Shown piece by piece: positions 11,013 to 22,959 of a stretch of DNA of 64,000 nucleotides. Positions within the stretch are counted from its first letter, which is position 1. Each line of letters starts with the position of its first letter. The translations under genes were made by a program, and so were the position numbers. Source of the stretch: Brachycybe producta (lineage: Eukaryota; Arthropoda; Diplopoda; Playtdesmida; Andrognathidae); NCBI GenBank assembly GCA_036925085.1, contig JAUPFP010000014.1, positions 1,864,001 through 1,928,000 of the forward strand, in the 5' to 3' direction. The notes below the pieces were generated by a model. It did not search any database. It had not been told where the DNA came from and saw only the letters and a program-made list of their open reading frames with translations.

Positions 11013-11831
11013 GAGGCTGCTACATCGCAAATTTACTTCGAAAAATCTCCACAAAGAGCGCTAGCATCGTTTTTCTATTGAGTCCATAGACCCGATGTTA
11101 AAGAAAAAACATTAATTTTTAAAATTACACAGTCGCGACGGCAATATGTTTATTTTTCATATTTAAAGTTTATTTAAAGTTGTCCAATTTTGATGGTTCA
11201 AAGTGCACTGTGCACCTTAAATATAGGCTGATCGAGTGATATAATGACAAAAAATTGGTAAATGTGGTTCTATTTTTAAAAAGTATTTCAAAATCGCGAA
11301 TTTCTAACTAATGTTAAACTCCATTGAGTAAGCCCAAATAAAAAAAAATCACATTAAAATGTTGGTAAAAATACCTAAAGATAATTTTAAAAAAACCACA
11401 ATTAAACCACAGTGCAGCCAACACATTGGCGCACGTGCTGATTTTTTTCTGGTTTTTTAAAATTATTTTTAGGTATTTTTACCATCATTTTAATTTGATT
11501 TTTTTTTATTTGGGCGTACTCAATGGAGTTTAACATAATAGTTAAAATTCGCGATTTTGAAATACTTTTTAAAAATAGAAAAACACTTTCAAATGTTTAG
11601 TCATTCTATTACTCGATCAGCCTATATTTAAAGTGCACATTGCACTTTGAACCATCAAAATTGGACAACTTTAAATATGAAAAATAAACATATTGCCGCC
11701 GCGACTGTGTTATTTTAAAATAATAAAAATTAACGTTTCTTCTTTAACATCGGGTCTATGGGCTCGATAGAAAAACGATGCTAGCGCTCTTTGCGGAGAT
11801 TTTTCGAAGTAAGTTTACGATGTGTAGCCTC
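11013..11831. mobile_element. 819-bp TTAA-flanked long foldback element
   Basis: TTAA lies at 11009-11012 and 11832-11835. The terminal repeats GAGGCTGCTACATCG and CGATGTGTAGCCTC begin arms that stay matched for roughly 350 bp. Examples are AAAGAGCGCTAGCATCGTTT with its mirror near 11775, and TTTAAAGTTGTCCAATTTTG with its mirror near 11655. The centre is a short unpaired region near 11420. Its length and almost full self-complementarity make it a long hairpin if transcribed. Confidence 0.85.
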
Positions 11832-11835
11832 TTAA

Positions 11836-12455
11836 AATTTAATATTTCCGAAGTTTAATCATTCATTCTTTCGGCCAATCTCTAGTGCTTTTCTAGTTTC
11901 TAAAAATATTCAATTTTAAATACTAGACTGTGGGCGATCCAAGATATTAAGACTTTGATTATGAGACATATTTAAGTGTATAATATTAATATAAATGAAA
12001 TCTTTTTGCTTCAATGTCACTTTTATACAATTTTTTCCTTTCTAAGTTGCCAAAGTGCAGGTTTTTTTTAAAATACGTTTACTTAAGTGATTATTTTTTT
12101 GTGTGTTTGTAATTTCATTTTTCTTTTGTACTTTTGAGTTTGGTTTTTTTTTTGTTTCCTTTTATATTTACTCATTGTGTTTATATATATTTTTTTCTTA
12201 ATGTTTAGTAAATGGTATGTATTTATGTGGGTGTTTACATTACATGTATTATATTGTCTAAAATAAAAAGGGGTTATTGTTGTCCACTTTTATAAGGGAG
12301 GAGATTTTGGTCAACTCAATAGAATTAAGGTCCAAATTCAAGAAAAGAGAAAAAAATTTAGCAATTATACCTCAACTTGAATTTTTTTCTGAAAGGGTTT
12401 CAACATAGAAAAATGGTCTTGTTTTTTTTATTGAGTTAAGGATGGTTTTTAATAG
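11836..12455. other. AT-rich spacer, nothing recognised
   Basis: T-rich low-complexity DNA. No support for a gene, RNA or mobile-element end. Confidence 0.35.
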
Positions 12456-13005
12456 AGAGGTCCGACGAATCGTAAATTTTCTTGAATCCGAATCCTAAAA
12501 TGTACTCGAATCTCTCGAATCCTTATAAGAATCCTATATTATTCATTAAGAAAATACAAATAAATGAAATAGTATTAAATATTAAATTATTAATAATAAA
12601 AACCAAGTGTGGCGGCACTCAGGATCGCCACAATGTGATATTGGTGATCCGGATACCACCGAAATTGCAACAGTCACCGGGGTTTTTTTTTGGTTAGTGA
12701 ACCGCTTCTATTGGACGTCAATGGAGTTAAAACTAATTTTACCAAAGTTTTTAACATTTTTTTAAGGTTGGGATTCGAAAGACGAAAAAAGCGCGAAGAT
12801 TCCATCCAGTTTTAGAATCTGGGATATTTTTCAAGATTCGAGGATTCGAATATCCCATCCCTAATTAAAACTAATTTTACCAAAGTTTTTAACAGTTTTT
12901 TTAAGGTTAGGATTCGAAAGACGAAAAAAGCGCGAAGATTCGAGTTGTCGAATCTCGAATATTTTTCAAGATTCGCAGGATTCGAATATCCGATCTCTAG
13001 TTTGT
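12456..13005. repeat. GAATCC/GGATTCGAAT repeat block with a tandem duplication of about 130 bp
   Basis: A segment beginning AAACTAATTTTACCAAAG and running through GATTCGAAAGACGAAAAAAG occurs twice in a row, near 12731 and 12866. The left flank (12470-12530) carries complementary GAATCCGAATCC and CGAATCTCTCGAATCC words, so the whole block can fold back. Non-coding. Confidence 0.55.
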
Positions 13006-13059
13006 AAAGTGCAAACGGCGCCTCTTAACTGCTTGATTATTCTGTCTTGAATTCAGACT

Positions 13060-13470
13060 TTGAATATGTTTTAGAAACTAGAAGAGGTAGCTCAAACATT
13101 TATAGGTATTTTCATTTTTGATATATTTCAAAATAAGCTTTTTATGACAATTTAAAAAAAAATGACACAACTTTTAAGTAGACGATATTTTTCTAAATAA
13201 AAAGTTTATTTTAAAATTTGTCAACTTGAAAATATTGTTATGTTTCAGGGGATACCCTTCTAGGTTATTACACGCCTTCAATTTCTTCTATTCTTTTAGA
13301 AAAAACTTGAATGTGTTTTAGAAACTAGAAGGGGGGTAGGTTAATCACTCAAGGCTATTTTAATGTCGATATCTTTTAAAATAAACTTTTTTTGGCCGTT
13401 TGAAAATGGTCCCGCTTTAAGCAAACGATATTTTGTAATTTTTTTTTCTATAAAAGGTTTATTTTAAAAT
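13060..13470. repeat. Palindromic family B elements, two degenerate copies
   Basis: The boundary words TTTTAGAAACTAGAAG (about 13069 and 13317) and CCCTTCTAGGTT (about 13255) mark two diverged members of the same foldback family as in the LIN28 intron. Confidence 0.55.
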
Positions 13471-13496
13471 ATATCACAAAATAAAAATACAGCTGA

Positions 13497-13790
13497 ATAC
13501 CTAGTACACACACCTGATAATTTAAATGCAATAAACGTGTTCTACAGAGCTCTGTGAAGGACAAACAAACAATATGTCGAATTCAATTTATTCAGTTAAT
13601 AATCTGAAAATATTGAGTTAATACTTAAATATAATTTATATAAACTATTGACGAAATATTAATTCAGTATTTCAATTTAAAATATCAATAATTAAAGTCA
13701 ATTTTTATTTGGTGTTCATGTCCTTAACTGGATTCCGTATAATTCACCTAAACACATTTAATTTGAATTCATTTAACTCGTGTGTATGTG
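13497..13790. repeat. Repeat family C (shared HGD-cluster flank)
   Basis: A block starting TACCTAGTACACAC and including AAACGTGTTCTACAGAGCTC and CTTAACTGGATTCCGTATAA is found here and, nearly identical, at about 29455-29760 and 36890-37150. It lies at the corresponding place upstream of the 3' end of HGD-like copies 1, 3 and 4. It marks the outer part of the duplicated unit. Confidence 0.7.
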
Positions 13791-13799
13791 TGTGTACAA

Positions 13800-14713
13800 G
13801 GTATAAGTGATTCAGAACTACCCTTCTAGTTTCTAAATCACTTTTCTAGTTTTTTTTTTAAATTTTGGCTCTTTTGAAAGACAGAATAAATCAGATTTCG
13901 AAAAATTAAGCTCTGTTCATAAACAAACCATCTTAACTTTGAAAATTTCAGGTGAAAGTTTTAATTGAGTTTAAGCTTTTTCAAGGAACTCAGTAAGAGT
14001 TCAAGTTAACGACATGAAACAAACCCTTTAATTATAATTGTGACAAACAAAGGAGCAGACAAAACATAACGAAAGTCATAATTGAAAGAAGAAAAAGCGA
14101 TTTCTAAAAAAATGAAAGTAAAATTAAAGATATTTTGTAATGAAAAGTTAACAATTAATATTGTAATAAATCGTTTTTTTAATTATTATTATTATTATTC
14201 AAAATTAAATTTACAAAAAAGAAGTTTTCGTTTTGTTTTGTTACAAAAAAAAACGACTAGTCACATATATTTTCATATATATATAAAAAATAAAACTTCA
14301 AAAAAACCAAATTTTGGGACTTTTTTTTTTAAAAAATGTGGGTCCTAATATTTTTTATAATTTTTTTTGTCAGAAGAAATTCGACAGAAAAAAAAAACGA
14401 TAATAAAATATTCAAGCAATAATATTTTAAAGAAATTGGTTTAAATTGTCAAAATTTCGATTTAGATTAAGAAAGTTCTTTATAGAGATATTTTTTTTTT
14501 CAATAGTAAGTAGTAGTGGGCCAAAAAGGTCCTAACATGGTGTCCTTTTACTTGACCTTATAATGTTTCGAGTCACCGTTTCTCCTTTTTTTCAAGTGTC
14601 ATTTAGTTCAATTTTGTAATAATAATGTCCATTTTTGTGTGAAAATAATACTGGCAAAAAAATGTCTTTTGTAAGTCTTTTTGTATTTAAAACTGTATTA
14701 TGTAATTAATTAC
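13800..14713. other. AT-rich spacer
   Basis: AT-rich DNA with a half-copy of family B (CCCTTCTAGTTTCTAAATCAC near 13820) and homopolymer runs. An 88-codon open frame at 14082-14348 is Lys/Asn/Tyr-rich simple sequence and is not supported as a gene. Confidence 0.4.
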
Positions 14714-14715
14714 TA

Positions 14716-15350
14716 GGGCTCGGATTTTTATGCAAATATTAAAGCAAATGTTTTTTTCAATTTTTGTGGCCCAAGAGCCAATTTTGAAGTAATCATCATC
14801 ATTAAAGCAAGAAGAATTATGCTTTTGCTGCCAACGAGGCTGATTAGAGGCTAGAGTTTTTCTAGAATTAAAATACAGCTGAATGACAGTTGTATTTTAA
14901 ATTTAGCCTCTAACGAGCATCTTTGATTGCAAAAAAATAATTATTTTTGCCTTAATCACAAACAGGATCATTAGAGCAAATGCAATTGTTTTTTATTTTG
15001 TTGTCAGCGAGACTGATTAGAGGCTACCGTTTTTCTAGAATTAAAATACAGCTGAATGACAGTTATATTTTAAATCTAGCCTCTAACGAACCTCTTTGAT
15101 TGCAAAAAATTCGTTTTGCCTGTTATCATCATCATTATAGCAACTGCAATTATGCTTTTTTTTAAATTAAAAAGGCTGGTTAGAGGCTTAATGTCTGGTT
15201 TACTATCAGTTGTTAACTACAGTTGTAGCCTCTAATCAGTGTTTGATTGTAAAAATCATAATATTTGGTTAAATCTAAACAGAAGATTGTTACTTCACAA
15301 TTGACTCGTTGAGCCATAGATTGAGAAACATTTGCTTCCTAATTTGCATA
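14716..15350. mobile_element. Family A foldback, composite of about three units
   Basis: It starts GGGCTCGGATTTTTATGCAA after a TA and ends with the family A right arm (ATTGAGAAACATTTGCTTCC). The central module GATTAGAGGCTAGAGTTTTT occurs at about 14832 and, almost unchanged, at about 15012. It looks like internal duplication or insertion of a second copy. The right terminus has lost the CCGAGCCC end. Confidence 0.7.
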
Positions 15351-15599
15351 AATTTAATTGTACTTAATGGGAATTCTGATTCAATACGTATTTTTTTGTT
15401 GTTGTTTTTTCGGGGGAAAAAATTTTTTAGTCATTTTTTTTCTGTTTTAATTGTATTTTGATGAATGTTTTTTTTTATATAAAAATATTTCGAATCAAAA
15501 TAATTTGACGGGATTTTTAATAAAGAGAAGAAGAAAACCAACTTTTGCTGTAAAAAAAATTGTATAAATTGGCTTTCATTTTGCAAATTAACATAAGTT

Positions 15600-16010
15600 T
15601 ATTGTTTTTACACCAGGTGTCGCCTCTAATGAATGTTAATTAGATGAAATCAGACAAAGGAATTGTTGCATTCAGAATGAATTTAATTGAAGGTATGTAC
15701 AACCTTTTTTTTGCTCCTTGTTGAATTGAAAGTAGGCAATCACTGCAAGCATCAAAGCAATGCTCTTTTATTTTGCAGGGTGTTTCAAAAATACAAAAAA
15801 TAACAAATGTTCATTTTTCACTTTTATATGATAATGAGTCTGACTTAAGTTGAAATTGTAGTTTTTTTATCAATTTGTAGGTTAATGGCAGTATTCTAAA
15901 ACGTTACTTAAGCCAAAGTGAAACTTAAAGCTAAACTTAAATAAAACTTTCCATAGACTCACTATAGAAAGTTTTCTCAAAATAAAACTTATTAAAGGAA
16001 TTTGAAAAAT
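15600..16010. repeat. HGD-cluster 3' flank, unique-looking part
   Basis: CACCAGGTGTCGCCTCTA, AAGTAGGCAATCACTGCA and the AAACTTTCCATAGACTCACT stretch recur downstream of HGD-like copies 3 and 4 (31260-31500 and 37260-37510). This shows that the amplification unit reaches at least this far past the 3' end of copy 1. Confidence 0.6.
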
Positions 16011-16265
16011 GAGAATTACTAAAGGTTTTAATTAGTTATTGACAACAAAATATTTTAAAATGTCGTTAATTTGTCGTTTACGCTTCAAGCGATTCGGAGC
16101 GAGTTTTAAAAAATTAAAAAATTGTTTGAAACTAGAAAGGCAAAAGGGGTAGCCCGTACCTGATTTAGTTACCCTTCTAGTTTCTAAAATTAGTTCTAGT
16201 TTTAAATTTTTGCACCTGTAAGACACAAGAGGTCAAAGAGGCTTTTACAATTTAAAACCACCTAA

Positions 16266-16590
16266 TGGGTGCGTTTAGACTACTCGTACTCGGGCTCGTG
16301 CTCTTGTTAACTGAGGTTTGAGACGTTGACTCGTGCGGATCCAATGAGGGATGACGAAGTTTTAGAACGAAGTTTTTCAACGAAACTGGGCTGGTCACCG
16401 TGCAATGACTTGCAAGTCTTGACGAGCACTTCTTTGATGTTACGGCACCAAGCAGAGCCTGACGAGACCCTGTCTTGTGTTACTCGTGCAACTTGTATTG
16501 TTGCTTGCGAATCCGTCCACATTACTCGGGCTAGTCGACGAGCCACCTCACCGACCCCGAATACGAGCCCGTGTAATCTGTATCCGGTAC
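16266..16590. mobile_element. Higher-GC inverted-repeat element downstream of HGD-like copy 1
   Basis: About 325 bp of clearly higher GC. Imperfect inverted ends are AGACTACTCGTACTCGGGCT and CGAATACGAGCCCGTGTAAT. It is absent from the matching flanks of copies 3 and 4. Overlapping open frames on both strands (16307-16546 and 16326-16595) are by-products of the GC content; they show no domain. Best read as a non-autonomous DNA transposon. Confidence 0.5.
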
Positions 16591-16649
16591 CTTAAGAATT
16601 AATTTGATAAACGAAATCAATTAGAAACTTTTTTTTATATGAATCAAAC

Positions 16650-16655
16650 TTTATT
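16650..16655 (-). terminator. Poly(A) signal, HGD-like copy 1
   Basis: AATAAA on the minus strand, about 160 bp past the stop codon. The surrounding AACTTTATTGCAAAATAA is kept in all four copies (23770-23775, 31952-31957 and 37956-37961). Confidence 0.65.
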
Positions 16656-16814
16656 GCAAAATAACTTGAATAAAATAATAGAATATTATTATTAAGAAAA
16701 ATAACAAGAATTAGTTAAGAATAATTTCAGAACAAAAAAAAATACATGATTTGAACTTTCAAAGGGTAATTTAACATTTTTCTGTCTTGTTTTCATTTTT
16801 GAATGAAAATTTTA

Positions 16815-19800
16815 TTATTGTGGTTTCTGATTTGGGTTGAAGTTCTTCGGAAGATCTTCCCAGCACCTCCAGTAATCTTGATCCATTTTCTGAGACATTG
16901 CCCATTTGGTAACATTCATTTCCATGCATGTCTCGAACATGATTGACTTTTAAAAAAACCGGAAATTAAGTCATAATTTGAAAAAATTTTTAATTTTCAT
17001 TTGCATAAATGGTGTGTGTGTGTGTGTGTTTACCATGCATCCTTCTGCAACACGTTCGGGCGCAAGTTTAGCCGAACTTGCCTTTTTGTAGCATGCGGTA
17101 TCGGGACCGTGAGGAGTCATCATGGGAATAAGAGTGGCACATCCGGGCTGCATCGATTCCTATTGTATTCCAAAGGAATAAAAAGTTAAAATTTTGGGAA
17201 AACACATTTTACATTTTATCCGAAACTCACCTTTGCTTCGTATTTGCCTTGAATGCAACCCATAAATTCAGTCATGCAATTGCCTTTTTATATTAAAATG
17301 AAACAGAAGAAGAAATTAACATAAATGAAAGAGTAATTTTGAGTTGAAACTTACGGTGATAATATGGTGGTCGGAATGTGTGTTCGGCCACTGCCCACCT
17401 TGGTGGAAAGCAAACAAGATCACCAATTGGCATTGAACTGCAGTTTGATGAGCATGTCAGGACCGTAAAGATGGATGGGTCCTAAATTTAAACAACAATT
17501 GTTAAGGACCCATTTTACAAAAACAATATGCAAATGAAGTACAGCACAATGGAAATAGAACTTTGATTATGCATTTCTTATACAGATTTTGAACCAAATT
17601 GTCAGGCAATTTTAAATTCCTACATTTTTGGATTTTTTTTTCTCCCTTCAAGTTGGGTCCAAATTGTGAAAATATCTAGTCTTGATAGGGCAAGTGTCCC
17701 ACATCCGAAATTAATTGAAATAATCGTAAAACAAAAACGTACACAATGATCGTAACAGACGGCATTGACGGCCATAAAGTTGTTCATGTTGTATTTGTAC
17801 GGAACGTAATTTCCGTGCCAAGCAACAACATCAAATGGAGAATGGTTTTGTGTGTAACAACGAAGTTGGCCCTGATGTTTCTGAACCATCATGTAGTTTT
17901 GGCAAGTACGATCTTCGTACCAGGCAGTCGGCACTTCGAAATCACGAGGATTAGCACATCCGTTAGCTCCTATATTAGCATAGAATTAGGATTAGGTTCG
18001 GACGGAGGAGAGAAGAGTTCAGAGTTCGGCCGGCCAAACTGACCCATGACTCCCAATTCTGGAAGTTTGAAGTGACCATCGAGAACTTCCATCATGTAAC
18101 CACGGCACTGTCCATCAACGTTCACGTTGAAACGTATTCCACGCTATAATAAATAATATAGAAATAAGATTTTTTTTTAAAACATGTGTAAACACTAGAG
18201 ACTGGTTAGAGGCTAGTTTTCCAGTCACTAGCATCTGTGTAGCCTCTAACCATCTTTTTTTTATTAGGAAAAGTATACATATTCTTCAGATAATTTTTAG
18301 TTTTGTTCTATTTAGTTTAGCTTTGTCTTTAGGTTTAGTATATTGCTGTAGAAAAATAATGGCAATAATTTGTTAGAAACTAGAATAGTAAATAAATTTC
18401 CAAAAAAAAAATATGTTTAAGTCTATATCAGTTATTAACTTATTAATTTATATTAGTTTAAAAGGGGAATTTTCATAAAAAATTAATGGTTGAAAGATAA
18501 TCGTTATGAAAACTGATTTTATTTCATTCATTTAATGTTTTGGCTTCAAGCAAACTTTAGAATATTTTTTATGAAAATTTTGAAGTTTTACCTGAATGAC
18601 ACACATTTCATTTGGTTCGACTGTCATTTTTCCGCATTCGGTTGTGATTTTCAGTTTTCCCTGTTGAGGAACTGAAAAAAAAAATATTCAATATAAGTAA
18701 CCATTGTACAGGATTGCAAATGAAAGAAAACATAAGAAATTGAAAGTGTTTTAAGAAACTAGAAGAGTAAACGAAATGAAAAAAAATGATTCAGAAGTTA
18801 AATTTCAGTCATTTTTCAAATTGACATAAGTTTACTTTTAAAAATATCAACATGAGACTATTTTACGTGATCGAGTTGCTCTTCTAGTTTCTAAAATATT
18901 TTCAACTTTTCCTCTTAAAGTTGCTTTCAAAATGCAGAATAACCAAGAGTTTCGGTTGGAAAACACAAGACCATTTTTTAATGCAAAATGAAGTCTATGG
19001 AGAAGACTCAAGGTGGTCGATTATGGAAACTTCATTTTGTAGTCGAAAAGTGGGTCTGTGAGATTAAAAAGTAGAAGTACCAATGCACATATCTCCGTCA
19101 TTGTTACACATGCTTTTGTCCTGCATTGGAGCATTGCAAGTGTAAATGTAAAAAGAGACTCCTTGTCTCTCTCTGGGATGTCCACTTCCACAAACAGTGG
19201 ACATTCCTTGGACAAAATCGTGCTTCTTGGATGGAATCTCAAATGGGTTCCATTTCATCTGAGAAAATAGACAAATTTATTTCATTCAACTGACTTTGAG
19301 GTCATTCTAGTCCACAAAACCCTTTCGAAATACCTGAGTTGAATTGCATTCAGTTTGATTTTCGTACCAGTTGTGAGTTATGTTGCCGTTGTCCATTGGC
19401 TTCGAAGGTTGTTGCTGTTGGCACGATGGAAGGATACGATACATCCATCTGAAATAACATCATTTATATCATTAATGAGTATTCATTTCTTGGCAGAACA
19501 TTTAGAAAACAACTTCGTTTCTGGTTCTTTAAGGAAGCCAGTTATTCTCAACAAACGGCTCCACAAATCACTCCTCCATTTCTTAATTGGGGGAGACTAG
19601 ATTGGCTCGCGAGCCATCTGTTGAGAACCACGTAATGAACTCTAAAATTATGCAAAAAATAAAAAGGGTCCTTACGTTCTTTGGTTGTCTTTTCTGGGTA
19701 CAGTAAAGCAAGTTCCGGATACTTGTTCGGCATACAATCCATAAGGACAAACTTGGGGAGAATTCTATTTAATTTTAAATAATAGACAAAACAATATTAA

Positions 19801-21732
19801 ATGAGCGCTATGACGTCATATGTTTCATTTTGTACCTGATGTTGGGGCAGTGCTTTGGGGCATCTTGGATCTTCGGACGTGAATTCGTTTCCGAATCCAT
19901 TCATATACTGAAAACAAATAATTAAATTTAAATTAAATTAATTAATTAGCTATTTATAAATCGTGTCAAGGATGTTTTCTTTTAAATATATTAAGATGTA
20001 AATTATACAAATAAATTACTTGTATAATTAACTGTTTATGCCAAATAATATAATTTTAAATAATTTGATAATTTGGCATAAACAGTTTTTGGCGACCATT
20101 TTTTTTTTTAATAATTGTGGAAGTTTATTCTGAAGCAATTTCTATTTCGTTTTAAAAAAAATATTCTCATTTTCCATATTTCAACATTCGAAATTTCATT
20201 AATGACAACTGTGGCAATATAATTATATTTTTATCAATTTGAACTATAACCTTTAGAATTATCAATTAAGCAATCACAAATATTTTGTTTGCTCAAAACG
20301 CAATTTAAAAAAAAAAAAAACTTCTGAGAAAATCTCAGAAAATATTCTCTGAGAGTTATTCTCAAAAAAAAAATAATCTGAGAGTTATTCCCAAAAAAAA
20401 AATAATCTGAGAGTTATTCCCAAAAAAAAAAATAATCTGAGAGTTATTTCCAAAAAAAAAAATAATCTGAGAGTTATTTCCAAAAAAAAAAATAATCTGA
20501 GAGTGACTCTCAGACTGTTAACAACCATCGAATGGTGTCAGATAGTTTCAGCATTCAAGTAATTACTGTTTATTTAGCAAAAATATTAAATGAATCACAA
20601 AAAAGCAAATACATGAATTACATTGAATTTTATATTAATTAATTAAAATTTCATTAATTATAATTTATTATACAAAATCAACTGAAATTCAACGGCATCA
20701 AAATATAATACACTAATGCCTCGTTTTACGGCCGAGTTGCGTCCAGGAAAAGTTGGCCATTTATTTTCAACATTGTAAATTGCATGTACAGGTGTGTTTT
20801 TGGCCGTATATCGAAAAATTTTGGGCTGTAAATCGAAACGTAAGCTAAGGCCGCATAAAGAGGACGGGCCGTATAGCGAGGTATGAATGTATTTATTTTT
20901 TGATGTTTTTTTAAATATTTAAACTAGAAAACACAACTTAATATTTAATTAATACTTAATTATTTTAACGTATTCAGTTCGATTTTTTAACAAATAAATT
21001 GAGAGAAAAATCTTAACGAAAAAAGTTTTGTAAAAGTTTTTTTTTTTTTTTTTTTGTTTATTTAAATCATATTTTGAAGTTTTTTTGAACATTTATTTTC
21101 GTTTCAATATTATTTTAATACTAGTGGGGTAACCCGTCATAAATGACGGGAGCAAAATTCACAGGCAATTGTGCGCATGCGCGTCGTTTTTTCTTTTTTT
21201 TTTTAACTCCTTTCATTTCAATTTCAGTCACCCCCTCCCACTTTTTCCCACTCCACGTTTCTCTCCCCCCTCTACACTTTCCAACCTTTTCCCCTCTCCA
21301 ATTTAATATCATGGAGTTCTTGTATGGGAATTCAACATATAGTTGACCTTGAGAGAAAAAACGGTTCATTTATTCAAATTTATATAAATTCCGACGTTCC
21401 ACACACACACACACAGACCTGGCTCAATATGTTATTGTTAAATATTTTGTTTTTAAATAAAACAAAAAAATCAAATTAAATGTAAATTAGTTTAAAAAAA
21501 TTAAATGAGTAAAAATTTCAATGAGAGAATAATTTTTTAAAAAAAGTTTTAAATTTATTCATTTTAATTAAATCATATTTTGAACTATTTTTTTTAAACA
21601 TCTTTTAATATTTTAAATTTTTACTTTTTCACAAAAAAACTACTTCTTTCTAAAAAAAAAAAAATAAACATAAAATTAAATTAGATAAAAGTTTTAAAAA
21701 AGTTTTGCAAAAGTTTTTTTCTCATTGATTTC

Positions 21733-21768
<36 letters not shown>

Positions 21769-21965
21769 TCAATAAAAAAATTATATTTATAATAAATATT
21801 TAATATATATATATATATATAGAAATAGAGAAATAGAGAGAGAATCAATAAAAAAATATATTTAAAATAAATATTTAAAAACTTGCAATATAAAATTAAT
21901 TAATTTTTAATTATTAATTAAATACATACTTTCAAGTTGTCGAAATTATTGTTGTCACCAGACAT
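16815..21965 (-). CDS. Homogentisate 1,2-dioxygenase family, copy 1 (most canonical)
   Basis: Twelve exons on the minus strand: 21930-21965, 19836-19907, 19676-19764, 19334-19448, 19081-19258, 18592-18671, 18044-18143, 17743-17969, 17355-17481, 17231-17283, 17034-17159, 16815-16946. Phases match throughout and give 444 residues (human HGD, 445). HGD opens the ring of homogentisate to maleylacetoacetate in tyrosine breakdown, using one Fe(II). Family marks: [82 protein letters not shown]. By alignment to the human enzyme, iron ligands H341, E347 and H376 (human H335, E341, H371), catalytic H298 (human H292) and Y356 (human Y350) are all present. Human H365 is Ile. The N-terminus is short ([12 protein letters not shown]). 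Sequence is clearly diverged from typical animal HGD, so a related substrate is possible. Confidence 0.93.
17011..17030. repeat. GT microsatellite, copy 1 intron 11
   Basis: A short TG run next to the exon 11 donor. In copies 2-4 it is reduced to TGTGTGTTT or similar. Confidence 0.8.
19811..19818. promoter_or_regulatory. CRE-like palindrome TGACGTCA in HGD-like intron 2
   Basis: The 8-bp cAMP-response palindrome lies 18 bp past the exon 2 donor and is kept in all four copies (27372-27379, 34793-34800, 40791-40798) although the bases around it differ. Function is inferred only; the same word also occurs elsewhere in the window. Confidence 0.35.
20338..20515. repeat. 30-bp tandem repeat, 6 copies, copy 1 intron 1
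   Basis: Units of CTGAGAGTTATTCCC plus an A-run and TAAT recur every 29-30 bp. The array is present only in the long (2.0 kb) first intron of copy 1. Confidence 0.8.
20711..20889. mobile_element. pogo/Tigger-like MITE, copy 1 intron 1
   Basis: TA at 20709-20710 and 20890-20891 flanks inverted ends CACTAATGCCTCGTTTTACG and the mirror CGTATAGCGAGGTATGAATG. A TA target site with a CCTCGTTTTA-type end is characteristic of pogo/Tigger elements of the Tc1/mariner superfamily. Only 179 bp, no coding capacity. Confidence 0.75.
21190..21300. repeat. Pyrimidine-rich tract and small hairpin, copy 1 intron 1
   Basis: A strongly C/T-biased tract follows a small hairpin (ACCCGTCATAAATGACGGG at 21132-21150). 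Overlapping open frames on both strands come from this base bias. Confidence 0.5.
21737..21766. repeat. GA microsatellite in HGD-like intron 1
   Basis: A GA run follows TTGATTTCAATGAGA. The homologous site is expanded in copy 3 (35825-35881), shorter and interrupted in copy 2 (27835-27866), and nearly absent in copy 4 (41569-41575). It is therefore a fast-changing marker between copies. Confidence 0.85.
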
Positions 21966-22047
21966 CTTGATGGTTAATTAATATTTTCTAGAAAGTTTAA
22001 GAAAGTTTTCTTCCGAAGATAATGAAACTCCCTTCTTTTTGGGTCGA

Positions 22048-22055
22048 CTTTTATA
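22048..22055 (-). promoter_or_regulatory. TATA box, HGD-like copy 1
   Basis: TATAAAAG on the minus strand, 83 bp upstream of the ATG and giving an expected start site about 30 bp downstream. The same box stands at the same place in copies 2-4 (28077-28084, 36087-36094, 41790-41797) within a conserved stretch of roughly 120 bp. Confidence 0.7.
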
Positions 22056-22059
22056 CTAA

Positions 22060-22958
22060 ATTATAATGAGGGTTATTCCATATTTCACTCTCCCTTTCCA
22101 ACACTGTCTATTATTAATTAAATTACATAACTATTTCACTTTCCAGACATTTTAATATCATATTACCACAAATATATATATTTAAAAAAATCGAAATCAT
22201 ATATTTAGAAAGTTATGACCTTCATTATTCAAATTTCAACAACTACATTTTTTTTCGTTCATTGTTTATGAACTTTCTGAACTTTCCATTAAAGTTTCTT
22301 ACTGGAGGTGATCAATAAGCGGCTCGCGAGCCACGTAATCTGATAGAAGTCCCAAAATGCTTGGAAAAAGCGCAAGGATTCAAGAATTTTTAAAATTCGA
22401 AAAACATTTGGCCAAGATTTTGGCTTTTTTTCTAAAAACGGCCAAAAATCGAAAAATATTTAAATTCTCTAAAAGCTTTGAAAATGCCTCAGGAGTGCTC
22501 AACTGACCCCATAAGTTCCCCCTTTTTTTCTTGTCGAGAGCGCCTTAATGAGAGTTTGCAAAATGGCGCCTTATGCCCACGCAGCAGCGCTGATCATATG
22601 GTATGGCCCGCGGATATATTTAAAATTCGCTATCCGGCCCACTTTCTTAATAAAGTTGCACATGCCTGGTTTAAACTTTGTTTTTTTTTTTCATTCGTAA
22701 CTTTAAAATATGACCGTTTCATAGTATGAAGTGATTGCCTGTCTGGTGATATTTGCGATTACGAATGTGCAAATATTGCGAGAGTAGACCTACAATGACA
22801 TTGGTACAGGGGGGGGGCACCACCCTCAAGTTAGCCCCTCCCCCCGTAACATTTTACAAGTCCAGTTCCGGGCCTGCTCGGTTTTAGCAGTTAGTTTTTA
22901 TAGCTACTTATTTCAACAACCGTGTTTACATAATTATGACGATATCCAACTTATTTAT
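22060..22958. other. HGD-like copy 1 upstream region
   Basis: The first 260 bp match the upstream regions of the other copies (CACTCTCCCTTTCCAACACT, AAGCGGCTCGCGAGCCACGT). The rest is copy-specific and contains CAAAATGGCGCC near 22558, resembling the YY1-like motif found upstream of copies 2-4. No gene. Confidence 0.45.
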
Positions 22959-22959
22959 A

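Noticed and set aside
16326..16595. 89-codon open frame in a GC-rich block
   Set aside because: Open on both strands, no domain, lies between inverted repeats and is absent from the flanks of other HGD-like copies. Treated as part of a transposon.
19064..19258. Separate small genes starting at Met in HGD-like exon 5 (MKWNPFEIP) and similar in other copies
   Set aside because: These are internal exons. The Met follows a splice acceptor, and the apparent stop codons lie past a GT donor in phase with the next exon.
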